DNA from: an uncultured Phycisphaerales bacterium
Lineage (GTDB): Bacteria; Planctomycetota; Phycisphaerae; Phycisphaerales; UBA1924
Assembly (NCBI GenBank): GCA_937995595.1
Contig: CALKJW010000025.1
Location: forward strand, 24,264 to 88,263
DNA length: 64,000 nt
Direction: 5' to 3'
Made by a program: the position numbers and the translations under genes. The notes beneath the pieces were generated by a model. It did no database searches, was not told the origin of the DNA, and worked only from the letters and a program-made list of their open reading frames with translations. The stretch's first letter is position 1. Every line of letters begins with the position of its first letter. This document shows positions 56,697 through 64,000 of this stretch, piece by piece.

Positions 56697-58160
56697 TCAG
56701 GAGGCCGCGCCGGCGACAGCCGATGCCGCGGCGCGCAGCGAATCGAGCACCCGCTCGAGTCTCATCCGGCGCGACCCCTTGAGCAGCACCACGTCGCCGG
56801 CTCCAACGTGGCCGGCCGCGGCGCGGCAGGCGTCGTCGCCGGTGTCCGGGATCGTCACCACGCGGCAGGCGCGCGCGGCCGACTCGTCCAACGCGCCCGC
56901 CGCGGCGGTCATCCGCGGCCCGAGCAGGACGAGCACGTCGAGTGTGCCCGACCCCGCCGCGGCGTGGCGGACCACGGCACGGTGCAGGTCGTCCGATGCC
57001 GAACCAAGTTCGAACATGTCGGCGAGAATCGCGACGCGACGGCCGCCGTCATCCGGCGCGAGCGCGCGCAGCGTGTCGATCGCGGCGGTCATGGAGTCGG
57101 GGTTGGCGTTGTACGCGTCGTTCAGGATGCGCGCCTGGCCGCGGCCGACGTGCACGCGCACGACCTGCATCCGCATCTCCGCGCCCGCCGCGGTGGCGAA
57201 CGCGTCGATGACGCGCCGCTCGGCAACCCCGAAGAGCCGAGCGACGGCGAACGCCGCGAGCGCGTTGCAGGCGTTGTGCACGCCGGGAAGCGGCAGGCGC
57301 ACGCAGGGTCCGCCGTTGATCGTGAACTCGATGCCGACCGTGCCGGCATCGTCGATCGTGCGGATGTCGGTCGCGCGCAGGTCGGCCTCGGGCGACAGGC
57401 CGAAGCGCGTGATCGCGGCGGGGCGAACGGGCGGCCAATCGCTGCGCACCAAGTCGGCCAGTTCCGGCGAGTCGGCGGTGACCACGGCGTGCCCGCCCGG
57501 CGCGACAAACCGCAGCACGGCGCCCTCTTCGCGCGCCACGCCCGCGAGGTTGCCGAGCCCTTCGAGGTGTTCGCGCCCGATGCTGGTGATGACGGCGACG
57601 TCTGGCCGAACGACCGCCGCGAGTTGCGCGATCTCGCCGGGCGCGTTGGTGCCGACCTCGCAGACCAGGAAGTCGTCGTCGGGCTTGGCGCGCAGGATGG
57701 TGAGCGGCACGCCGACGGCGTTGTTGAAGGACCTGATCGACGCGGCGCCGCGGAGCGTGGTGCGCAGCGCCTGCTCGATCAGGCGCGTGGTGGTCGTCTT
57801 GCCGTTGGAGCCGCAGACGGCGACGACGCGTGTGCGCGTCAGGGAGTCGCGGTGCGCCGCGGCCAGGCGCAGCAGGGCACGCCCCGTGTCGCCGACCTTC
57901 AGCACGCCGACGCCGGCGGCAAGGCCCGCCGCGCCGAGGGCGGTCTCGTCGTGAATGACGACCGCCGCCGCGCCGGCCGCCGCGGCCTGCCTCAGAAAGC
58001 GGTGCGCGTCGTGGTTCTCGCCCCGCAGGGCGAGGAAGACCTGCCCCGGCCCGATGGCGCGCGTGTCGGTCGAGAGGCCGGCGAACTCGAGCGCGGCCGG
58101 TCGTGCAAGCCACGCGCCGTCGCACGCCGCGCCGAGGTTGTCGGGATTCCAGACGTTCAT
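56697..58160 (-). CDS. murF: UDP-N-acetylmuramoyl-tripeptide--D-alanyl-D-alanine ligase
   Basis: VVAVCGSNGKTTTTRLI; LNDAYNANPDSMTAAIDTL. Confidence 0.92.
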   Translation of the reverse strand: MNVWNPDNLGAACDGAWLARPAALEFAGLSTDTRAIGPGQVFLALRGENHDAHRFLRQAAAAGAAAVVIHDETALGAAGLAAGVGVLKVGDTGRALLRLAAAHRDSLTRTRVVAVCGSNGKTTTTRLIEQALRTTLRGAASIRSFNNAVGVPLTILRAKPDDDFLVCEVGTNAPGEIAQLAAVVRPDVAVITSIGREHLEGLGNLAGVAREEGAVLRFVAPGGHAVVTADSPELADLVRSDWPPVRPAAITRFGLSPEADLRATDIRTIDDAGTVGIEFTINGGPCVRLPLPGVHNACNALAAFAVARLFGVAERRVIDAFATAAGAEMRMQVVRVHVGRGQARILNDAYNANPDSMTAAIDTLRALAPDDGGRRVAILADMFELGSASDDLHRAVVRHAAAGSGTLDVLVLLGPRMTAAAGALDESAARACRVVTIPDTGDDACRAAAGHVGAGDVVLLKGSRRMRLERVLDSLRAAASAVAGAAS

Positions 58161-58207
58161 GCGTGTTTCACCGGCCCGCGGTCGGCACGGCCGAACTACT
58201 CGAAGCG

Positions 58208-59824
58208 CTACGCGCTGCCCTGGAGAACCGGGGCCCGCCGCAGTTTCACGCCGCGCTTGCTCAGCGCCTCGCGCGCCACCTCGCGGTCGTCGAAACGCCG
58301 CGTGACGGTCTGCCCGGGCCGGTCGGGGTCGGGCAGGATCTGGTAATCCTCGTGCCCCTTGCCGGCGATGACGATCACGCTGCCCGGGGGCGCGCTGCGC
58401 ACGGCGAGGTGGATCGCCGCGGCACGGTCGGGCTCGATCTGCACGCGCGTCTGCGCCTCGGGCGGGATGCCGTCGATGATCTGGCCGATGATGGCGCGCG
58501 GGTTCTCGGTGCGCGGGTTGTCGCTGGTGACGACCACTCGGTCGGCCAGGGCGGCGGCCGCCGCGCCCATCCGCGGGCGCTTGGTCGCGTCGCGGTCGCC
58601 GCCGCAGCCGAAGACGCACCACAGTTCGGCCCGCCCGTCGGCGCCGGCGGGCGCGCCCAGCGCCTCGCGCGTGGTGGCGAGCACGGTGCGCAGCGCGTCG
58701 TCGGTGTGCGCGTAGTCCACCAGCACGGTGATCTCCGCGCCCGGCGCGGTCACCGGCTCGAGCCGGCCCGGCGGTGGTCGGCAGCGCGACAGCGCCTGCG
58801 CGATCGTCGTGAACGACACATCGTCCTCGCCCGTGCCGCCGAAAACCGCGTGCACCAGCGCCGCGGCCTGCAGCGCGTTGCTCGCGTTGAAGGCGCCGAC
58901 CAGCGGCACGCGCACGCTGGTGTGGCCCCACGGCCCCGCGAGGTTGAGTTCCATGCCCGAGCGCGACATCGCGCGGATCGCCGCGCGGCAGCAGCCCTCC
59001 GGCGCGTCGGCGCGCTCGGCGCGGACGGTCTCCAGGCACCGCACCACGCGTGCGCGGCAGTCGCGCAGCATGCGCCCGTGCCACGGGTCCGCCGCGTTCA
59101 CCACCGCCGCGCCCTCGGGCGGGAGCGCGGCGAAGAGCATCGCCTTGGCCGCGGCGTAGTCGTCCATGGTCCTGTGATAGTCCAGGTGATCGCCGGTGAG
59201 GTTCGTGAAGACCGCGCCGGCGAAGCGCGTCGCGCCCACGCGCCGCTGGTGCAGCGCGTGGCTGGAGACTTCGAGGACCGCCGCGACGCACCCGGCCTCG
59301 TGCATCCGCGCCAGCGTGCGCGAGATCTCCAGCGCGGGCGGCGTGGTGAGCGAGGCGGGCGCGACCTCCGTCCCGTCGTCGATGACGACCGTGCCCATCA
59401 GCCCGCACCGGATGCCCAGCGCGTTGAGCACCTGGTGAACCAGGAACGTCGTGGTCGTCTTGCCGTTGGTGCCGGTGACGCCCAGCACGGTCAGCCTGCT
59501 CGACGGGTCGCCGTAGAAGCGCTCGCCGATCTGCGCGGTCGCGAGCTCCAGGTCGCCGGCGCGGAGCACCGCGACCGGCGCGTGCCCCTTGGGCGGCGGG
59601 GGCGCGGCCAGCGCGGGGTCGTCGGTCAGGACGGCGACCGCGCCCGCGGCGACCGCGTCGGCGACGAACGCCCGCCCGTCGCTCTTCTCGCCGCGCCGCG
59701 CGATGAACAGCGAGCCCGGCAGCACCGTGCGCGAGTCCTCGGTCACGTCGCACACGCGCACGGCGCGGGCCGCGCCGTCGGCCGCGGCGATGCCCAGGCC
59801 CTCGATGAGTTCGCCGATGTTCAT
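58208..59824 (-). CDS. murE: UDP-N-acetylmuramoyl-L-alanyl-D-glutamate ligase
   Basis: LGVTGTNGKTTTTFLVHQVLNALG; TSDNPRTENPRAIIGQI; IAGKGHEDYQI. Confidence 0.92.
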   Translation of the reverse strand: MNIGELIEGLGIAAADGAARAVRVCDVTEDSRTVLPGSLFIARRGEKSDGRAFVADAVAAGAVAVLTDDPALAAPPPPKGHAPVAVLRAGDLELATAQIGERFYGDPSSRLTVLGVTGTNGKTTTTFLVHQVLNALGIRCGLMGTVVIDDGTEVAPASLTTPPALEISRTLARMHEAGCVAAVLEVSSHALHQRRVGATRFAGAVFTNLTGDHLDYHRTMDDYAAAKAMLFAALPPEGAAVVNAADPWHGRMLRDCRARVVRCLETVRAERADAPEGCCRAAIRAMSRSGMELNLAGPWGHTSVRVPLVGAFNASNALQAAALVHAVFGGTGEDDVSFTTIAQALSRCRPPPGRLEPVTAPGAEITVLVDYAHTDDALRTVLATTREALGAPAGADGRAELWCVFGCGGDRDATKRPRMGAAAAALADRVVVTSDNPRTENPRAIIGQIIDGIPPEAQTRVQIEPDRAAAIHLAVRSAPPGSVIVIAGKGHEDYQILPDPDRPGQTVTRRFDDREVAREALSKRGVKLRRAPVLQGSA

Positions 59825-60050
59825 GGCCCGCTCTCCCGATCAACCAATCGTATCGGCGCAGGCGCGCTCAGGCGTGCACAAGGTTTGCATCGGCCCCCGC
59901 GGGTATGCAAGCGCCGTCACGCCAAGAGCGTTGTGCACGTACAAACCGGCGCGGGCCCGCGGCTTTTGCGGCGTTTGTGCTTGGGACCGCGACCCCGCGC
60001 TGTTAGATTGGGCAACGCCGCACAGCGCAGAGACCGACCGGAGAACATCC

Positions 60051-60920
60051 ATGCTTCCTGCCGCGATGGCCGCCGCCATGTTCCTGACCCTGACGCAGCC
60101 CGACCCCGGCGCGGCGACGCCGGACCGTCCCGAACAACCGCCCGCGTTGGCCGGGCCCAAGGTGCAGACCGCCGAGCGGCCCCGGTCGCTGGTGGAGCGC
60201 GACTTTGCCGGCAGACTCAAGCGGCTGGAGGTCGACCCCGCGCAGGCCGCGCTGGCGCTGCTCGACCTGAGCGCCGAAGAGAAGGCCGCGGCCGATCGCA
60301 TCCTCAACGAGCGGGCGTTGATCATGGACGGCGTCGTGACCGAGAACCTGCGGCAGGTCGTGGAGATGGCCCAGGCCTTCCAGGCGCGCGACACCGTCGC
60401 TGGCCTTGCGCTGGCCGCGGACCTGTACAAGAAGGCCGGCGCGTTCGTCGAGCGCGGGCGGCTGGTGGACGAACTCGCGGCGGTGCTGAGCGAGGACCAC
60501 GCGTCGGAACTGCGCCGGCTCACGCAGGACTACTGGCGCGCGGCCATCGACGAGTCGGCGCAGGAACCCGGCCCCAACGGCCGCCCGCGCGGACGCATGG
60601 GCGCGCTCACGCACGAGCGCCTCGTCGCGCTGGGCAACGAGGTGCGGCTGAGTTTCGAGCGCACCGTCGCCGCGCGGGGACGCGAACTCGAAGACCTGCT
60701 CAAGACGCTGAACGCGACGCCCGAGCAGGACTCGAAGATCCGCGGCGTGATCGAGGAGACGTACGTCGCGACCTTCGGCAAACCGACCAAGGCGCAGCAG
60801 GCGCTTGGGTTCGTGAAGATCTACGCCGTGTTGAACGACGAGCAGCGCAGGGAACTGGCGCGGCTCATCCGCGAGCAGCAAAGCGCCGCGGCCACGCGCC
60901 GCGCGCCATCGGACCGTTGA
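60051..60920 (+). CDS. Exported hypothetical protein, SLVERDxAGR family (paralogue of 22874..23773)
   Basis: Signal-like N-terminus; SLVERDFAGRLKRLEVDPAQAAL; C-terminal LNDEQRRELARLIRE. Confidence 0.6.
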   Translation: MLPAAMAAAMFLTLTQPDPGAATPDRPEQPPALAGPKVQTAERPRSLVERDFAGRLKRLEVDPAQAALALLDLSAEEKAAADRILNERALIMDGVVTENLRQVVEMAQAFQARDTVAGLALAADLYKKAGAFVERGRLVDELAAVLSEDHASELRRLTQDYWRAAIDESAQEPGPNGRPRGRMGALTHERLVALGNEVRLSFERTVAARGRELEDLLKTLNATPEQDSKIRGVIEETYVATFGKPTKAQQALGFVKIYAVLNDEQRRELARLIREQQSAAATRRAPSDR

Positions 60921-60959
60921 GGTTCCCGAAGACCCCCTTTCCCCGCCCCCCTCCGCTCC

Positions 60960-60983
60960 GCTGCTCTGCTGCTTTGCTGCTTT
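60960..60983. repeat. Degenerate octamer repeat GCTGCTYT x3
   Basis: GCTGCTCT GCTGCTTT GCTGCTTT between convergent genes. Confidence 0.6.
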
Positions 60984-61009
60984 GTTCGTCTGCCGACCCG
61001 CCGGGCCGC

Positions 61010-63787
61010 TCACACGTCCAGGTTCTTGACCTCCAGCGCGTGCTCTTCGATGAACTTGCGGCGCTCTTCGACGTTCTCGCCCATCAGGGTCGTGAACAGC
61101 ACCTCGGCCTCGCGCGCCCCGTCCCACGTCACGCGCATCAGCGTGCGCTTCGATACGTCCATCGTCGTGTCCCAGAGTTGCTCGGCGTCCATCTCGCCAA
61201 GGCCCTTGAACCGTTTGATCTCCAGACCGCGACGCCCCACCTCGTGCAGCGACGCGAGGATCGACGGGATATTCGCCGCTTCGACAAACCGCGACGCGCG
61301 GCCGGCCGCCTTGGCCTCGGCGTCGTCTTCGCCGCCACCCTCTTCGTCCGCGGCCTTGCCGCTCTGCGGCTCCGCCGCCTTCTCATTCAGTTCCCACGCG
61401 TACTTGGTCGGCAGTTTCTCGCCGCTGACCGATTCCTCCTGCGTGAGGGCGTAGTCGGCGATCGACAGCCCGTGCGACGCCAGTTGCTCGAAGATGCGCT
61501 CCAGTTCGCGGTTCTCGTGCAGTTCGCGGAGTTGAGCCGCGGCACGGCGCGGGCCGCCCTCGGCGGGCGCCGCCGCGGCGGCCTCGGCCTCCTCGCCGTC
61601 GAGTTCGAGCAGTTGCAGGCCGTTGCGCTCGGCGATGCGCCGCGCGTCCGGCTCCGACCACGCCCACGCCTCGCCGCCGGTCCACGTCAGGCGGTGCGTG
61701 GGGAGTTTGCCGGCGCCCGACGGGTCCTGGCTCCGGGCCGCGAGCAAGTCGGGGAACTTCACGCCGCGGCGCTCGGCGACCTCGACCAGTTCGCCCAGCC
61801 GGCGCAGCACGCGCACCAGGCGCGTCAGTTCGTCGCCCTCGATCCGGCGCGCCACGGCCGGCTGGCGCGTTTGGGGGTCGGCGATCACCGTCGTGTTGTC
61901 CGACGGGTCGGTCCTGCGGACGACCAGCGTCGCGCGCTGCAGCCCGACCTCGGTCAGCATGTCGTCGAGTTTGGCGTTGTTCAGCACGTACTGGGTCTTC
62001 CTGTTCCTGCCGCCGCCCCAGGCCAGTTGGTACAGCGGCGGCTGGGCGATGAACACCTTGCCGCGCCGGATCAGCTCGGGCATCTGCCGGAAGAAGAACG
62101 TCAGCAGCAGCGTGCGGATGTGCGAACCGTCGACGTCGGCGTCGGTCATGATGATGACGCGCCCGTAGCGGAGTTTGGAGACGTCGAAGTCCTCGCCGAT
62201 CCCGCACTTGAGCGCGGAGATGAGCACCCGGATCTCCTCGAACCCCAGCACCTTGTCGATGCGGGCCTTTTCGACGTTGAGGATCTTGCCCTTCAGCGGC
62301 AGGATCGCCTGCGTCTCCACGTCGCGCCCCTGCGTGGCCGACCCGCCCGCCGAGTCGCCCTCGACGATGAAGATCTCCGAGCGGTCGACGTCCTTGGTCT
62401 TGCAGTCGCGCAGCTTGGCGGGCATCGAGCCCGACTCCAGCGCGGACTTGCGGCGCGTCAGTTCGCGCGCCTTGCGCGCCGCCTCGCGCGCCTGCGCCGC
62501 GTTGATGCCCTTGAGCATCACCTTCCTGGCCTCGCCGGGGTGCTCCTCCAGCCACGCCTCCAGCGCCTCGGCGACCGCCGCGGAGACGAAGCCCTCGATC
62601 TCCGGGTTGAGGAGTTTCTCCTTGGGCTGGTTGTTGAACGTCGGGTTGGGCAGTTTGACGCTGACGATCGCCACCAGCCCCTCGCGCAGGTCCTCGCCCG
62701 TCGGCACCGGGTCCTTCTCCTTCAGGATGCCCGCCTTGCGCGCGTAGGTGTTCATCGCGCGCGTGAGCGCGGCCTTGAACCCCTGCCCGTGCGTGCCGCC
62801 GTCGGTGTTGTTGATGTTGTTGGCGAAGGTCAGCAGCGTCTCGTTGTACCCGTCGTGGTACTGCATCGCGACCTCGCAACTCATCAGCGAGGCGGGGTCG
62901 GTCTTGACCAGGTGCACGGGCGAGGCCACCGGCGTCTTGCCCGTCATGAGGAACTGCACGTACTCCAGCAGGCCGTTGGTCGCCTTGTAGGTCTCGCTGC
63001 GGATCTTGCCGTCGGGCCCGACGCGCTCGTCGCGCAGGCGGATCGTCACGCCGGGGTTCAGGTACGCCAGTTCCCGCAGGCGGTTGGACAGGATGCCGAA
63101 GTCGAACCGCGTGTCGGGGAAGATCTCCGGGTCGGGCATGAAGGTGACCTTCGTGCCCGTCTTGAACGGCGAGTCGGCGGGGATGTCGCCGACCACGGTC
63201 AGCGGCAGCGTCGTCTTGCCGCGCGTGAAGCCGATGGTGTGGATCTTGCCGTCGCGGTAGACCTCGCACTCCAGCCACTCCGAGAGCGCGTTCACGCACG
63301 ACACGCCCACGCCGTGCAGGCCGCCCGACACCTTGTACGCGCTGCCCTCCTCGCCGAACTTGCCGCCCGCGTGCAGCACCGTCATCACGATCTCGACCGC
63401 GGGCTTGCCGTCGTAGGCCGGGTTCTCGTGCTTCTTGGGGCCGATCGGGATGCCGCGGCCGTTGTCGACGACCGAGCACGAGCCGTCGGGCAGGATCGTC
63501 ACGCTCACCGTGTCGGCAAAGCCGGCCATCGCCTCGTCGATCGAGTTGTCGACCGTCTCGTACACCAGGTGGTGCAGCGCGCGGAGGTCGGTCCCGCCGA
63601 TGTACATGCCCGGTCGCTTGCGCACCGCCTCGAGACCTTCGAGGATCTTGATCTGGTCCTCGGCGTACGCCGCGCTCGCCCCGGCGCCGTTCGCCGCGGC
63701 CCCGGCTCCCGCCGCGGCGGCGGCGCTGTCGGGCTGGTTCGATTCGGGCGTGCTGGGCTCGGGCTTGCTGGGCATGGTCTGGTCCAT
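61010..63787 (-). CDS. gyrB: DNA gyrase subunit B
   Basis: IKILEGLEAVRKRPGMYIGGTDLRALHHLVYETVDNSIDEA; VEGDSAGGSATQGRD; ADVDGSHIRTLLLTFF. Confidence 0.95.
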   Translation of the reverse strand: MDQTMPSKPEPSTPESNQPDSAAAAAGAGAAANGAGASAAYAEDQIKILEGLEAVRKRPGMYIGGTDLRALHHLVYETVDNSIDEAMAGFADTVSVTILPDGSCSVVDNGRGIPIGPKKHENPAYDGKPAVEIVMTVLHAGGKFGEEGSAYKVSGGLHGVGVSCVNALSEWLECEVYRDGKIHTIGFTRGKTTLPLTVVGDIPADSPFKTGTKVTFMPDPEIFPDTRFDFGILSNRLRELAYLNPGVTIRLRDERVGPDGKIRSETYKATNGLLEYVQFLMTGKTPVASPVHLVKTDPASLMSCEVAMQYHDGYNETLLTFANNINNTDGGTHGQGFKAALTRAMNTYARKAGILKEKDPVPTGEDLREGLVAIVSVKLPNPTFNNQPKEKLLNPEIEGFVSAAVAEALEAWLEEHPGEARKVMLKGINAAQAREAARKARELTRRKSALESGSMPAKLRDCKTKDVDRSEIFIVEGDSAGGSATQGRDVETQAILPLKGKILNVEKARIDKVLGFEEIRVLISALKCGIGEDFDVSKLRYGRVIIMTDADVDGSHIRTLLLTFFFRQMPELIRRGKVFIAQPPLYQLAWGGGRNRKTQYVLNNAKLDDMLTEVGLQRATLVVRRTDPSDNTTVIADPQTRQPAVARRIEGDELTRLVRVLRRLGELVEVAERRGVKFPDLLAARSQDPSGAGKLPTHRLTWTGGEAWAWSEPDARRIAERNGLQLLELDGEEAEAAAAAPAEGGPRRAAAQLRELHENRELERIFEQLASHGLSIADYALTQEESVSGEKLPTKYAWELNEKAAEPQSGKAADEEGGGEDDAEAKAAGRASRFVEAANIPSILASLHEVGRRGLEIKRFKGLGEMDAEQLWDTTMDVSKRTLMRVTWDGAREAEVLFTTLMGENVEERRKFIEEHALEVKNLDV

Positions 63788-63948
63788 CAAAGACGGGTAC
63801 GAACGACCTGAACAGGACTCGGACCCAACGCCCCCGCCGCCCGCCCGCCCCCTGATCCGCGGCCCTGTTCGAGCGCCCAAAACCCCGCAAAAACCGCTTG
63901 GGAAACGGGGTTTTGGACGTGTGCGATGTTAGGCGCGCAGGGGGTGAA

Positions 63949-63971
63949 AATCGACCCGGCACGGGTCGATT
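63949..63971 (-). terminator. Hairpin upstream of gyrB, probable terminator of the preceding (off-window) minus-strand gene
   Basis: AATCGACCCG-GCA-CGGGTCGATT, 10-bp perfect stem followed by T-run on minus strand. Confidence 0.45.
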
Positions 63972-64000
63972 CGGCCACGCGGCGGGCGCATGAAAAACGC

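Noticed and set aside
61010-63787. Extra domain or intein in GyrB
   Set aside because: The extra TOPRIM-region segment is typical of Gram-negative-type GyrB insertions; no intein splice motifs seen.
58103-63811. 1902-aa plus-strand ORF spanning antisense of murE and gyrB
   Set aside because: Antisense artefact of high GC3; R/H/V/A-rich translation, overlaps confidently identified genes on the other strand and the real 60051-60920 gene.

Overview
High-GC chromosomal segment, most likely from a planctomycete of the Phycisphaerae. This is inferred from the tandem 'ADFDNSGxLxVxDIFAFLSAWFAG' dockerin-like C-terminus at the left edge, LPS-type envelope genes, and prepilin and DUF4175-type genes. 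It is mostly core: tkt, pdxH, dnaB, an Hsp70, ribD, nadE, waaF, lptB, glmM-type mutase, parB, bamA, lptF/G-type permease, mraY, murF, murE, gyrB and one tRNA-Ala(GGC). Accessory parts include a polysaccharide/glycosyltransferase cluster, a P1B-4-type ATPase with an Rrf2 regulator, a kinase/phosphoesterase pair, and a decayed SDR pseudogene. The most interesting signals are: (1) a 2.7-5.6 kb operon encoding a secreted protein, a small Cys-rich exported protein, and a MauE/DoxX-like membrane protein fused in frame to an internal type IV prepilin signal, with a G11 tract in the -35/-10 spacer of its putative leaderless promoter; (2) a 184-bp divergent intergenic region that is about 84% two heptamer arrays, (GTGGGAA)13 and (CCGCACT)9, reaching to within a few bp of both start codons; (3) a roughly 106-bp non-coding element with perfect 11-bp terminal inverted repeats near the tRNA; (4) two unlinked paralogues of an apparently uncharacterised exported family with an 'SLVERDxAGR' motif. 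All calls come from reading the sequence and supplied translations; no searches were run.
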